Positions 43,939 to 55,714 of a stretch of 64,000 nucleotides of DNA are shown here, piece after piece; position 1 is the stretch's first letter; each line of letters opens with the position of its first letter. The DNA is from Peromyscus leucopus. Lineage: Eukaryota; Chordata; Mammalia; Rodentia; Cricetidae. The stretch covers positions 58,709,334-58,773,333 of the forward strand of contig NC_051084.1 in NCBI RefSeq assembly GCF_004664715.2. The letters are read 5' to 3'. The position numbers were made by a program, and so were the translations under genes. The notes beneath the pieces were generated by a model. That model was not told where the DNA came from and made no database searches. It worked only from the letters and a program-made list of their open reading frames with translations.

Positions 43939-45040
43939 TACATTCCTTCTTTAAAAAATAAATCAAGTTAAGTGAAATGTATCTACTTCATGAATCCCTG
44001 CAATGGCCTCTATGCTGCAGTAAGTTTGGCGTTTATTGAAAATATTAATACAAATATTAATAATTACTTTTTTATTCTTCAAGTGGATATCAAAAAAGAA
44101 AAATATAGTTAAATTATATTTAGTGTTTCAGAAAACTTCTATAAACTAGCAAGTGTTGCATGTTCTAACGTGCCAAACTGTTGTTCTATTTAACTATGAT
44201 TCTTTGCTACACACTCTTGGTTCTCTCATGACAGAGAGCTTGTTGGTGCTGGCAATGTGTTCAGCATGTTAACAGCAGTTGTTTGTCCAAATGCATCTGG
44301 CGCTCCACTGGCATAGGTTTTTGTTTTGTTTTGTTTTTTTGTAGAGCAATATCCTCCAAATTGAAGCATTTCTACCCTGGAGTGCTTGAGAAAGTTCAAC
44401 TTGAAACATTGTAACTTAGACCAGGCCCGTTACCATTCAAGGAGTAAATAGCTCACGAGTCTCAGGAAGTCCCTGAAATTCACAAGACCCACAAAGCCCT
44501 TCTGCCTCCAAATTATACAAGCAATATAGACGGCTGGGAAGAAAAGAAGTTCTCTGACCTGCCAAGCTGCCTCAGGGCTGCAGGTTCTGTGAGTTGTCAC
44601 CCATATAGGGGTGGGTTTTTTTTTTTTTTAGCAATGCAGCTGTCTTCAAGTCTTCCATGTTCCTATAAGTAACCCCAATAAACACATTGGTTTTCCAAGT
44701 TGGATTTTGCTAGAACTGTTTCTTTGGTTGGTCTGTTACTGGTGAACTGTTACTGATTATTTAGAAGGAATGGATATGTGTTCATCCCCTCCCCAGGGAA
44801 AGTCATTCATTGCCATATCAGATGGCTGCCCTCATTAATTCACAGACATTTTCATGCTCTAGGCACTCATGTACAAAACAGCCAAATGATACTTCAAAAT
44901 TACAATAGCACTAATTTGAAAGCATAATTATGCTTTCTTTTTAATGCCTTTTCTTTTTAAAATAATTCCTGTGTTGCTGCATGAGGAGGATGGAGAAGGA
45001 CAGAGGCATCTATGTGGATGTTCCTTTTATTACTACATAA
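43939..45040. other. no recognised feature
   Basis: AT-rich unique DNA with short T runs (44333-44340, 44619-44629). No supported exon. Confidence 0.42.
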
Positions 45041-45054
45041 GAAATGGCACGGTT

Positions 45055-45280
45055 CAGCTGGGCAATGGTGGCACACACCTTTAATCCCAGCACTCGAGAG
45101 GCAGAGGCAGGTGGATCTCTGTGAATTCGGGACCAGCCTGGGCTACAGAGTGAGTTCCAGGAAAGGCGCAAAGCTACACAGAGAAACCCTGTCTCGAAAA
45201 ACCAAAAACAACAACCACCAACCAACCAACCAACCAAACAAACAAACAAAAACCATCACCACCACCACCACCAACAAAAG
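45055..45280 (+). mobile_element. B1 SINE with microsatellite-bearing tail and duplication
   Basis: CAGCTGGGCAATGGTGGCAC through AAACCCTGTCTCG, then a tail evolved into (CCAA)n, (AAAC)n and (CAC)n. Flanks are gaaatggcacggtt (45041-45054) and gaaatggcacagtt (45281-45294), 13 of 14 matching. Confidence 0.95.
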
Positions 45281-45294
45281 GAAATGGCACAGTT

Positions 45295-47794
45295 AACGAC
45301 AAGATCAGATACCCCAGCCATCCTCCATCTATTCTCTTGGGCTAACACTGATCCAAGGACTGCTGTGCATAGAGTGGAACTGTGTGAGGAGACTCTCACT
45401 GTGTTTCTATTTAGCTTCTTCATATAAAGTCCACTACACATCTCTTATTCTTCTCAGAGAAAAGGAAGGAAAGAGCTCTCTATGGTCCTAAGATATCCTT
45501 AAATGTTGTGTATTAATCACGTATTTCATCTTCAACCCATGTGAAGTACTCTCTCGAAACAAATTTTGAGAAGACACAGAATCCCACTTCGTCCTCAGGC
45601 AACCAGCTGCTCTGCTCCCTTCACAGAAATGAAACAATATTCTCTGGCCCTCTTATTTTCCAGGCCCACCTCTTCCCATTTAAGATCATTCTACCTCTGG
45701 GTTTCTTTTCCAGTATTTAATTAACATCTACTATTGCTCAAAGAAGGATTTAATGCAGTTTACTCAGACACACAGATAAAAGAAAATTGAACAGAGGTGA
45801 CTGGAAAAATCAATAGCTTTCCCGTAGGCACACAAATGTAAAGGAAAGTGGGTTTAACACCAACAGCAAATGTGCAAGGCTAGACACAAACTCACCAAGA
45901 ACAGTACAAGAAGCGCATGGAGAAAATCACAAACCTTATTACAGAAACTAAATGGCCCCAGATAGTGCCTAGCTGTGACAGAGACTTCAGGATGGCTTGC
46001 TCAGCATCTCTCCTCCCTTCCTTATTCCCTTATCAGCTTGACTCATATGCAGACTGGACCATCCTCCAAATGACTGAGAAAAGGATGCCTCTCCCCAAAT
46101 GCCAGAGCTAGAGATCACTAGGGATTGGTCAGTGGTTAGTTTGGGTTTTAACAGTTCTGGTCATTGCATGTGAAAAGGGCTTTGGGAAAGGTCCTTCATT
46201 CCTTAGGATGGCCTTTTTCGTTCGGCACATTGCCACATCGGGCTGTGATGGTTGGGACCACTGCAGTCATCTCTTAACCAAGGAGTGAACCAGCCTGAGG
46301 ATACAGCTGACATGGTGAAGATGGCAGAGTGAAAAGAGATGGGAGGAAACCAGGACCCAGATGCGAGAACTCGCCACTAAGCCAGCCAGCCTTCACGACA
46401 GACTTCCTGCCACGTGGCTTCCTCCTCACCCCATCTCTTCTTCCTACCTCCCAGTACTACTCCAGGTCTTAGTATCCAATTGGAAAGCGTCGGATGAGTT
46501 GAACATAGGCGCAAGAACTCATAAAGCAGTTCCAAGTCTGGTCCTTAGCAACAGCCTGTATGATCCATCTGCCCTCTTCCTATGCTAAAGCAACTTTATG
46601 AAATACACGTCACAAATGATGTAGTAACCAGTGGAAGCACTTCGGGATCTGCCTCTCTTCGCTCTACCAAGCAAATGTGGGACCAGGCAACAAGCTTCTA
46701 CTGCACTAAGCTCCTGGGTTTGTCTACAGCAGCCACTAAAATGCTAGTTATTCTGCGGATGCAGTGGTAACACATGCTTATCGTTCGAGGGGGATTCAAG
46801 TTGGGGGTTTTATAATTTGAAACCCGAGACTTCCTATTTGTCATGTCTGTCATTGGTCTGGAGGACCAGAAGTCTCAACAATATATAGTAGTTTTCATAG
46901 TAAGCCCAAAAGGAGGGTTGTTGTTAATAGCTTCCTGAACAGAGCTATTCTGGACTATTAGTTAGGGACTAGGCCATAAAAGCTTTAGACGGTTACACGA
47001 GGGAATATGTGGCGTGAATTTATAAAGATCAGCCTAAGTCATCTAAAAAAGGTGAGTAGCTACAGGGACAAGGGGCAGGGGTGGCAGGCACAGTCCCCAG
47101 GGAGGTCATTCTGGAAGCTGAAGGTCATTCACACTTTCCCGATTCACAAGGAAGAGGCCGTTTTCCATTGCAGTGGCTGTTGACTAAGCAGTCTCTTTGA
47201 ACAGCAGGACTGGAGTTTCATTTTTTCTTTTTTCTCACCGATTAGTAAACCACAAGAGTACTGTGGCATTGAATACAGAGAGGCACCTTGTGGCAAATTC
47301 TAATTTCCCAAATAAATAGAGCATTCATGAGAGGTCCAATTTGAAAAAAAAAAGAGTTTCACCGTTAGAAGTAGCACACTAGAGGGCCACAAAAATAGAC
47401 TTTTAAGACAAGGCATGGTGCGGAAAAATAGGAAAAGCCTATTTTGGCATTATGCGCCTTTAAAAAAGCATGGTATGCTTCAGGAGGCTGTGTACAAATC
47501 AGGACAGATACCCAAAGATAAGGATAGAAGGAAGTCAACAGAACAGGGAGGATGCTTGCCTAGGATAAAATAATAGTCGCAGGTGGAACTGCGAAGAGTG
47601 GCATGCTCTGTCTCTAGACTTGAAATCAAAAGGAAAGAAAAACAGCTCTCAGGTTTGTCTGGCAGGAAATGTATTCAGATCATGTGACCAATGAATTACA
47701 GAACAAACTGGGTAGAGTTGCTAGGGTGACAGATACAAGTTAGGTTGGTAGGGTGTCTGTCTTCTAGAGAGATACGTAAACGTAGGGTTTTAGT
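45295..47794. other. no recognised gene
   Basis: About 2.5 kb of unique or old DNA. A short B1-like scrap is possible near 46755-46790. No exon with splice signals was seen. Confidence 0.4.
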
Positions 47795-47808
47795 AAAAAG
47801 TTATTTCC

Positions 47809-48018
47809 AGGGCTAGAAGGATGGCTCAGTGGTTAAGAGTGTGTACTGCTCTTCCAGAAGGTCTGAGTTTGCATCCCAGCATCAGCATTGGGAGGCTCAC
47901 AGTCACCTACATTTCCTACTCCAGAGGATCTGACACTCTCTTTTGGTATCTGTGGCTACCTGTACTCATGCACACATGCCCAATACACACACATACATAC
48001 ATACATAAAAAAATAAAT
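47809..48018 (+). mobile_element. B3-type SINE
   Basis: AGGGCTAGAAGGATGGCTCA, GTGGTTAAGAGTGTGTACTG, CTCTTCCAGAAGGTCTGAG, and a tail of CATACATACATAAAAAAATAA. AAAAGTTA occurs before it and again at about 48200, bracketing it together with the next B1. Confidence 0.93.
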
Positions 48019-48190
48019 CTAGCCGGGCGGCGATGGTGCATGCCTTTAATCTCAGCACTTAGGAGGCAGATCCAGGTGGACCACTGTGAGTTCGAGGCCA
48101 GCCTGGTCTACAGAGTGAGATCCAGGACGGGCCCCAAAACTACAGAGAAACCATGTCTTGAAAAAAACCAAAAATAAAAATAAAAAAATC
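48019..48190 (+). mobile_element. B1 SINE
   Basis: AGCCGGGCGGCGATGGTGCA through GAGAAACCATGTCTTG, with an AAATAAAAATAAAAAA tail. It is joined to the A-rich tail of the preceding B3. Confidence 0.95.
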
Positions 48191-48399
48191 TTTTTTTTCA
48201 AAAGTTACTTTCAATGCTAGAATGACCCATCTATACTCAGGCAAAAAAAAATAAATAAATAAAAAATAAAAATATAAATGGATGTTGAAAGAAAATCTAA
48301 GGCAGAACGTGCAATTATCAACCCGAGAGTGTTGGGGCTGTTTATTCGGTTTGAGCTTCACAGCAGGGTTTATTGAAATAAGTGTTTGTTTACAGATGA

Positions 48400-49140
48400 T
48401 TACCTTCTTAATTGGGAGAAGAGTATTAGAAAAGCAGAATGGATAAAGAAACAAGAGCTAACTATGTACTATTTACAGCTGACACGTCCAAGTATAAGAA
48501 CGAAGGGGGAGTTAGCAAAGGATGAGAAATGAAATAACAGACAAGCAAGCCTGTGAAAACTATTATAGCTATATTAATACAATACATCAATGAAGGGGCT
48601 TCCAAAACAGAAGACTACAAGAAAATCAGGGATACTTTATAATGAAAGAGGGGGTCAATTCATCAGGCAGAAAGTACTGAGTCTAAACGTATATGCACCA
48701 AGAATATAGATTCAAAGAACCCAGACGCACAAACAGGAGAAGGAATTAACACCCACAGTCAGAACTTGACTATTCATTTTGTCTTGGTAGAGCAAACAAA
48801 CCAAGTAACAGCAGGGATAACAATATGTGAACATCATTCAGCTTCCCTGACACATACAGAACACAGTATCTAAATACACACATTGTATGTTCTTCTGAGT
48901 GCACCCAAAACATAGTGCATTATCACCAGCACGCTGGATTATAATTCAAATACACTTCAACTGAGTGGAAGCCAGTGCTGCTCACACGCCACAGATCAAC
49001 TGCAAATCGAAAGACACGTCAGTGTTTGGAAGTTAACAAATCTTGCATTTCCTAGTAAAATTAAGACTGGATGAGTAACTTAGGAGAAATGAGAAACTAT
49101 TTGAGGAGAGATATGGAGACACAGCCTTCTAGTGTATGGA
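48400..49140 (+). mobile_element. ancient L1, ORF2 endonuclease region
   Basis: AGGGGGTCAATTCATCAGGC, ATATGCACCAAGAATATAG and TCAACTGAGTGGAAGCC follow the L1M ORF2 order. Frames are destroyed. Confidence 0.65.
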
Positions 49141-49726
49141 TGCAGGGTAATGGCACATCAGAGGCTGCCCTTGAGTGGTACCATGAATGAGAAGAGTTAG
49201 GGTAACTAAGTTAGACTATTCCCAAAAGAGAAGAAGGAAAAGCATCAAAATCACAAAAGATGTGACTGGACAAGCTGAAGGGCCCTGAAAAACAAAAGCT
49301 GGCCACAGTCCACTCAAACTGCCAGCTCCCTGGTGGAGGAGAGGAAGCCAATGCTACAGCGAGCCAGGAGCACCCAATACAAAGAGAATTGGGAGGCAAA
49401 GCTACATGAAAAGGCCTCAGATTCCACAAACCCTGAGTCCAGTTGAGGGATATAATGTGACCATGACACCTTCTACGTTCAAGTCAATATCAGAGAAGGA
49501 ATCCTTTTTGTCAGGTTTCACATCTCAGACAGCTCTCCCCAAGGGCTATCTTGACAGGGAGCCTCTAATCTGAACTGAGTTGCTCTGGAATCCTATAAAA
49601 ACAAGGACAAGTCACACATCAGAGGACCTGGGGTACCCTGCTATAATCTCTGGGTCAGAGATGGCCCCACAAGTTGGCTGTGGAGAAGGAAAGGGTAGTA
49701 CATGGACACATTGAGATGCTGAAGAC
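49141..49726. other. no recognised feature
   Basis: Unidentified DNA between an old L1 and the ERV1 LTR. It shows no viral coding similarity by eye. Confidence 0.35.
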
Positions 49727-50267
49727 TGAAAGACCCTAGCCCTTCAGGCTTACACCCCCAAGCCTCAGGAAAGGAGAAATTTCAAGCACTAGGAAATGAG
49801 AAACGAAAAATCTAGTTCCAAGGGCAACCTGACTTAGCCATTGTTCAATCTCCCCTACAACCATGTAACAATGTAAAAAGATTTCTGTTAAGAGATGTGC
49901 TCAACTGTGACTGTGATAGTTGTAGGTGTTCCAGGAAGGACCACTGTGACCTTTGTGTAAACTCCACTCCTGCCCTGATATCCCACTTTGAGGTTTCAGG
50001 AAGAATGTACCTGTTGACGTAACTGTACCCCCTCTGTGATCAGACCATGATCTTGTGAAACAAAACTGTATGGGAATTGTAATCTTGTGGGTTTTTCCTT
50101 TATAAGCCCTTGTGGGGCTGCAGTAAGATGCAGCTCTTGCTCTTAGGAGCAGAGTTTGCCCTTCTATATAGAAGTTTAAATAAAAACCTCTTGCTATTGC
50201 ATCAACTAGATTGGAGTCTGGGTTCTTGGGGTGCCCAGTCGAGACCCCCAGATTTTGGGGTCCAACA
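49727..50267 (+). mobile_element. solo LTR of an ERV1 (gammaretrovirus-like) element
   Basis: A 541-bp element starting TGAAAGACCCTAGCCC, the classic gammaretroviral LTR start, and ending TTTTGGGGTCCAACA. Host duplication aagac is present at 49722-49726 and 50268-50272. A TATA box (TATAAG, 50101-50106) and polyadenylation signal AATAAA (50179-50184) sit in the order expected for U3-R-U5. No internal genes flank it, so it is a recombined solo LTR. The 130-codon minus-strand frame across it is antisense noise. Confidence 0.9.
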
Positions 50268-50272
50268 AAGAC

Positions 50273-50584
50273 AACTCTGGCTGTGAACAGCAAGGTGGCT
50301 AGTGACCCTGCCTTCTGTGGGAAGGAACAAACTACATCACCTGGGGAGCTTGAGGGCCTGGAGGCCTGCTCTAGATGGCTACAGCATCTGGAGCTACCTC
50401 TCTACCACATGGTTTTCAGCAGGACTGAAAATTCTGAAGCTCAGTTAAAATAGAGTACTTCACCTCCATGGTCTTCCCCATACCACAGAGTGCTCAATGC
50501 TGGGCAGAATGTGAAAGCATGGTGATGGGGCCTGTTTTCTCCCCTGTCTGTTGAGAAACACCCTTGGCTTAGACACTAACCAGT
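50273..50584. other. no recognised feature
   Basis: About 300 bp of unidentified DNA downstream of the solo LTR. Confidence 0.35.
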
Positions 50585-50845
50585 TCTATTGGTACGGTTC
50601 TCATCACCTTGACCAAATAAATATCTGACTAAAAGCAACTAAAGGGAGGGAGGGTTGATTGTGACTCATGGTTGGAGAGCACAGTTCATTGGAGGCATGG
50701 ACAAGAGGCTGGTCACAATGCAGCCACAATCTGGTGCCACCCACACTCAGGATCTTCTCCTCTCACTTAAGCATATCTAGAAGAACCCTCAAAGACATGC
50801 CCAGAGGTGTGTCTCCTAGGCAACTCCAAAACCAGTAGCCAAATT
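50585..50845 (+). repeat. rodent medium-reiterated repeat, diverged
   Basis: TCTCATCACCTTGACCAAAT, GATTGTGACTCATGGTTGG, GTTCATTGGAGGCATGG and GAGGTGTGTCTCCTAGG are in the order of the family at 10960. Confidence 0.5.
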
Positions 50846-50849
50846 TCTA

Positions 50850-51025
50850 AATGCTCTTAATGAATAAAAAACACAGAGCCAGAAATTTGGGTTAAAGCCC
50901 GAGAGAAAGATCAGGAGAACAGGACAAACCATGAGCTAACATCACCTCACCAATTCCGCAGCTTCCAAAGAGAGCTTCTTCCTGTATACTCACATTTATA
51001 CACCTTTTCTGTTCTGTCCTCTCAT

Positions 51026-51057
<32 letters not shown>

Positions 51058-51505
51058 GTTTTGTTTTTCGAGTCAGGGTTTCTCTGTGTAGCTTTGTGCC
51101 TTTCCTGGAGCTCACTTGGTAGCCCAGGCTGGCCTCGAACTCACAGAGATCCGCCTGGCTCTGCCTCCCGAGTGCTGGGATTAAAGGCGTGCATCAAGTC
51201 TCATTGGCTCTTAGCCCAGTTACATCGCCTCCTCTTCGTACACAGCTCTGTCATTTTCTGCATGTCTATACAGACCTCAAGACCTTTATGACTGGTACTG
51301 GGATTAAAAGCATGTGTCACCATGCTTGGCTTTGTTCCCTAGTGTGGCCTTGAACACACAGAGATCCTGCCTGCTAAGTGATAGGATTAAGGGTGTGTGC
51401 TACCACTACCTGACTTCTTTGTTTACTTATAATGGCTGGCCTTTTTCCTCTGATCTCCAGGCAAGCTTTATTTATTAAAGTATAAAATAAAATATCACCA
51501 CAAAA
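50850..51505. mobile_element. LTR, family C, interrupted by a B1
   Basis: Reverse-oriented relative to 7877: ends AAATATCACCACA at the high side, with TTATTTATTAAAG and CTCTGATCTCCAGGCAAGC. No clean flanking duplication was found. A B1 lies inside at 51034-51198. Confidence 0.6.
51034..51198 (-). mobile_element. B1 SINE with 14-bp duplication
   Basis: T-run, TTCGAGTCAGGGTTTCTCTG, TCACTTGGTAGCCCAGGC and GGATTAAAGGCGTGCATC. Flanks tctcattggctctt at 51020-51033 and 51199-51212 are identical. Confidence 0.96.
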
Positions 51506-52269
51506 AACAATCATGTTGATGATGAAGTTGGATGCTAAGTTTACAAACTGGGAAGTCTCCAGAGCAAGTGAGGACCTACCTAAGCCAGCAGAGGCTCCTG
51601 GTGCATAAGAAGGGAGGCTCTTATGGTGAATGTAGCCTCAGGAGACAACTGATCCCTGATAGGTCTGAGCTTAGCACCAGCCTCAACAGTAAGAAAAACA
51701 AGGAACTCCAACTCCATCATCCATTCTGCCTGGCAAATCAATAGTAGATGACCCAGAAAAAGAATTGATCCTTACTTTGCCTTTAAATTTTTTTTGTTCT
51801 TTGTTTTTGTCTGCTTTATTGTATGTTTAGTGTTGTTTTACACTTATTTTAGTTTTTAAATCTTTCTTTTTTTATTATTAATCTCTTTCCATTTTTCAGG
51901 TATTCTGCTTTTATTGTGCAATTAGATTTATGTTATCTTTCTCTGTTTACTCTCTCAATTTCAAACTTTTCTGGATTTCTTTTATTTAACTTTGTGTCTT
52001 CTTTTGTTTTTCCTCTTTCTCTGTCCCATTCATTGCAGTCACTAATTATTTCCTTTTTACATTAACTTGTAGCTTCATAGACAATATTATTGTTATTATT
52101 TCTGTTCTATTTTTAAGGTCATTGATAGCAGAGAAGATGATTTTAATAGCTTCTTATGTATTTCTATATCTGGTTGGTGGTATTGCTTTTATGATTCCCC
52201 TCTCGTTGAGTATTAATAAAGATTGAGCTCTCAGGAAAGGAGGCTCACTAGCAGAAGATCTGCACATAA
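51506..52269. other. T-rich DNA, no recognised feature
   Basis: 51780-52150 is strongly T-rich on the plus strand. It might be old L1 noncoding sequence, but I could not match it. Confidence 0.35.
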
Positions 52270-52758
52270 AACTAGGAGAAATATCCAATCCAATGCATGA
52301 ACCAATTGCAATACAGAAATATAAGAAACATGAAAAGGCAATGTAACATGATTCCTCCAAAAAATAATAACCTCTCAGTAACTGAAACCAAAGACACTTA
52401 ACATTTGAAATGCCAGAAACAGAATTCAAAACCTTAGGAGTAAAAATGATTGATGATTTCAGAGAGGACAAGAGTAAGCTGCTGAAAGTACAATAGATAC
52501 AAGTGAAATACGAAACATCAGAGAATATGTCAAAACCCTACTGAAGACACTGGAAAATCTAGTACAACAACAACAACAACAAAACCCTCCAAGTTCCAAG
52601 ACACGTGCAGCCTATCAAAGTTAAATCAAGACCTATCCATTTTTAAGTATATAATGAGCCATGAGATTGAGTAGAGTCTTGCAGCAAAGAAAAGCAAAGG
52701 ACCAGAGCAATTCACTTAATTCTATCAGGCCTTTAAAGAAGAAATACCATCAATGCTC

Positions 52759-53223
52759 TGTTGTGGAATATTACTTTAACTGTGTAAAGATGTGCTACAT
52801 TTGTTTATGCTGCATTTGTTTAACTATGTAAAGATGTACTGCTGTTTTACCTTGCCTGCCTAAAGCATCTGATTGATCTAATAAAAAGCTGAATGGTCAA
52901 TAGCTAGGCAGTGGAGGGATAGGCAGGGCTGGTGGGCAGAGAAAATAAGTAGGAGGCGGAATCTAGGCTTGAGAAAATGAGAGATGAGAATGAGGGAGAA
53001 AGAGAAGGAGTCACTCGGAGCCAGGGAGCTGCCAGCCAGCTAGACACAGAGTAGCTACAGAATGACATACAGAATGAAAGAAAGGTATAAAGCTCTAAAG
53101 CAAAACATAGACAAAGAGAAACAGGTTAAATTATGTTATAAGAACTAGCAAGAAGCCTAAGCTAAGGCCAAATGTTCATAACTAATAATAAATCTCTGTA
53201 TCATGATTTGGGAGCTTGTTACA
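52759..53223 (+). mobile_element. solo LTR, family B, with 6-bp duplication
   Basis: A 465-bp element starting TGTTGTGGAATATTAC and ending GGAGCTTGTTACA. Flanks are atgctc (52753-52758) and atgctt (53224-53229), 5 of 6 matching. It is related to 19968-20431 in the opposite orientation, sharing ATCTGATTGATCTAATAAAA-like and CAATAGCTAGGCAG blocks. Confidence 0.84.
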
Positions 53224-53442
53224 ATGCTTCTCAAAATGTTTAATTAAACAAAAAGAGAAATGGTGCAAAGAACTTGTTGAATAAGCCAATTTTATCCTGA
53301 TACCATAACCAGATAAAGACACAAGAAGACTACAGATCATATACCACAATCAAGCTGATTTCATTCTAGAGATGCAAGGATGGTTCAACATACACAAGTC
53401 AATTAATACAAACACATCAATGGCCAGGGCAGAAATCATATC

Positions 53443-54137
53443 TGTAACATGAATGTTAAATCGGTCTCTCTCTCTCTTTTTTTTTTTTTTTTGGTTTTTT
53501 GAGACAGGGTTTCTCTGTGTAGCTTTGCTCCTTTCCTAGATCTCACTTTGTAGACCAGGCTGGCCTCAAACTCACAGAGATCCGCCTGCCTCTGCCTCCC
53601 GAGTGCTGGGATTAAAGGCGTGTGCCACCACCGCCCGGCTAAATCGGTCTTTTAATAAAAAAAACCCAGTACCATATATGGGGGTAAATACTGAAAGATC
53701 AGAGAGACAAAGGAATAAGCCACTGCCACATCTTACCTCTAGGACTCCTCTGCCTGAAAAAGCCTCTAGTTCCCGTCTCCTCACATCTTATACACCTTTC
53801 TCTGCCCAGTCATCACTTCCTGGGATTAATGGCGTGTGTGCTTCCCAAGCAAAGGCATGAGATCTCACTGTGCTTAGGATTAAAGCCATGTGATTCCCAA
53901 GTACTGGGATTAAAGGTGTGTGCCACCACCACCTGGCTGTTTCTCTCCTAGACTGAGTCAAACTCATGTAGCCCAGGGTGGCTTTAAACTCACAGAGATT
54001 CAGATGGATCTCTGCCTCTTGAGTGCTAGGATTTCGATGTGTGCCACCACTGTCTGGCCTCTGTGTTTAATCTAGTGGCTTGTTCTGTTCTCTGATCTTC
54101 AGGCAAATTTTATTAGGGTACACAGTATGTCACCACA
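53443..54137. mobile_element. solo LTR, family C, with perfect 6-bp duplication and nested B1
   Basis: Flanks catatc at 53437-53442 and 54138-54143 are identical. Read on the minus strand it starts TGTGGTGACATACTG and ends CATTCATGTTACA. Without the B1 and its duplicated site it is about 512 bp, close to the 496 bp of the copy at 7877. It carries two B1-like blocks of its own. Confidence 0.88.
53468..53639 (-). mobile_element. B1 SINE with 11-bp duplication
   Basis: CT-rich and T-run tail, TTTTGAGACAGGGTTTCTCT, CACAGAGATCCGCCTGCC and GGATTAAAGGCGTGTGCC. Flanks taaatcggtct at 53457-53467 and 53640-53650 are identical. It is nested in a family C LTR. Confidence 0.96.
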
Positions 54138-54601
54138 CATATCTTAATAGATGCAGAAGGGCTCTAACAAAGTTCTATATCCCTTTATCATAAAATTCCT
54201 AAAAGGAGTTAAAAGCAGAAAGACTATATCTCAACATAATAGAGGCTTCATGTAATAGACTTACAGCCAACATTATAGTGAGTGTAGAAAACTGAAAGTA
54301 TTTACTGCCAAATCAGGAATAAGACAAAAATGTCTACCATATGCAGTCTTACTCTATACAGTGCTTTCTAAAAAACAAAACAAAACAAAACATTCAATCA
54401 CCTAATGGACAAATGAACTGAAGAAGCAGTTCTCAGAAGATAGCAAACAAGTGGGTGAAAATATATAAAAACAATGTTCAGTGTCCTTAGCAATCAGGGG
54501 AAATGCAAATTAAAACTACATTTAGCTTCCACCAGAGTGGCTGCCATGAAGAAGGTGAATGACAGGTGATGGCAACGAAGTTTAAAAGAGGCATCCTTCA
54601 T

Positions 54602-54642
54602 ATCCAAAAAAAAAATAAAAAAATAAAAAAAAATAAAAAAAA
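54602..54642. repeat. A-rich (AAAAAAT)n tract
   Basis: Runs of A interrupted by T at regular spacing, inside L1. Confidence 0.85.
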
Positions 54643-54780
54643 TCCTTCTACACGACTGGTAGGAATGGAAACCTCTGTGTTCACTATGGCAATCACAATG
54701 AAGGTTCCTCAAAAACAAACTCAACCTCCACCAACAACAAAAATTGAAAAACAGAGCTGGAGACAGAGAGACAGAGAAAA

Positions 54781-55274
54781 AGGATCTTAAAAACTAAAGA
54801 TCTAGGTTTTTCATTTCAAGACATTAAAAAATGAAAAGCAAATTAAACTAAACACAAAGAAAAGAAAAAAAACCCAACAAATTGGATTTTTAAAGAAAGC
54901 TTATTGAGAAGTCACCCCCACCCAATGTGATTACCAGCAATCACCTCCCAGCTTGGGGTGCTCATCAGCAGTGTGACCTGAGGCAAAGCCAGCGAAGCCC
55001 TCTGTCCTCTGGAGCCTGCTTTGATGCACCATTGGGTGCTACATCCAAGCAGCACCTCTGGGATTAAAGGAGGTACACTACACAAAACAGTGTTGTGGAA
55101 AGTCTGCTGTGGCCCCTGTAATTAGTATTTTTCACCACCACCAACAGCAGCACATGTAGACCGTGGGACCTGTTACCAGGGTAAAAGTGAAGCCCTTTCC
55201 TGGTAAAGGGAGTGAGGGAGCAAGCGAGGGAGCACTCACCTGTGAGGCTTAAGGCCAATGACAGACAACAGGGG
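54781..55274. other. no recognised feature
   Basis: Unidentified DNA between L1 and a composite SINE. Confidence 0.35.
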
Positions 55275-55714
55275 TCTCCCTCCATTGTTTTCCACCTTAT
55301 AGCTTGACATGAAGTCTCTCATTGAACTTGGAGCTCATTGCTTTGGCTAAGATGGCTGGCCAATGAACCCCAGAGATCCCCTGTCTCTGTTCCTCCCCAT
55401 CTCTGATTACAGATGGAAACCTAGCTTCTATATAATAACTATGATTATAATATTAATATTATATATAATATATTGTATATAATTGTAATTTTGTATAAGA
55501 AATAATATAATTTTATTATATAATTATTTTTAGTGTGTGTATGTGTGTATGTGTGTGTAAAGGCATATATGCACCATGAGGTACCTGTGGTGGTTAGAGG
55601 ACAACATTTAGGAGCTGGGTTTTCCCTTCCACTGTGAGCTCCAGGTATTAAACTCCAGGTATCAGGGTTAGATTAGCAAGTGCTTTTACCTGATGAGCCA
55701 TTCTCCAGGCCCAA
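55275..55714 (-). mobile_element. composite tRNA-derived SINE region
   Basis: Two segments: 55280-55425 B1/B4-like (TCTCTCATTGAACTTGGAGC, GGCTAAGATGGCTGGCCAAT) and 55528-55714 B3-like (GT-rich tail, GGTTAGAGGACAAC, TGATGAGCCATTCTCCAGGC). An AT-rich tract (55440-55525) separates them. Confidence 0.65.

Larger units (their letters stand above)
52270..54780 (+). mobile_element. ancient L1 carrying two LTRs and a B1
   Basis: L1 reading is continuous across the insertions. ACCATCAATGCTC before 52759 resumes as ATGCTTCTCAAAATG after 53223. GGATGGTTCAACATACACAA and AGAAATCATATC before 53443 resume as CATATCTTAATAGATGCAGA after 54137. Late ORF2 (GGGGAAATGCAAATTAAAAC) is at 54495. Confidence 0.78.

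Noticed and set aside
49901..50293. 130-codon minus-strand open frame
   Set aside because: It is antisense to, and almost entirely inside, the solo ERV1 LTR and has no known domain.
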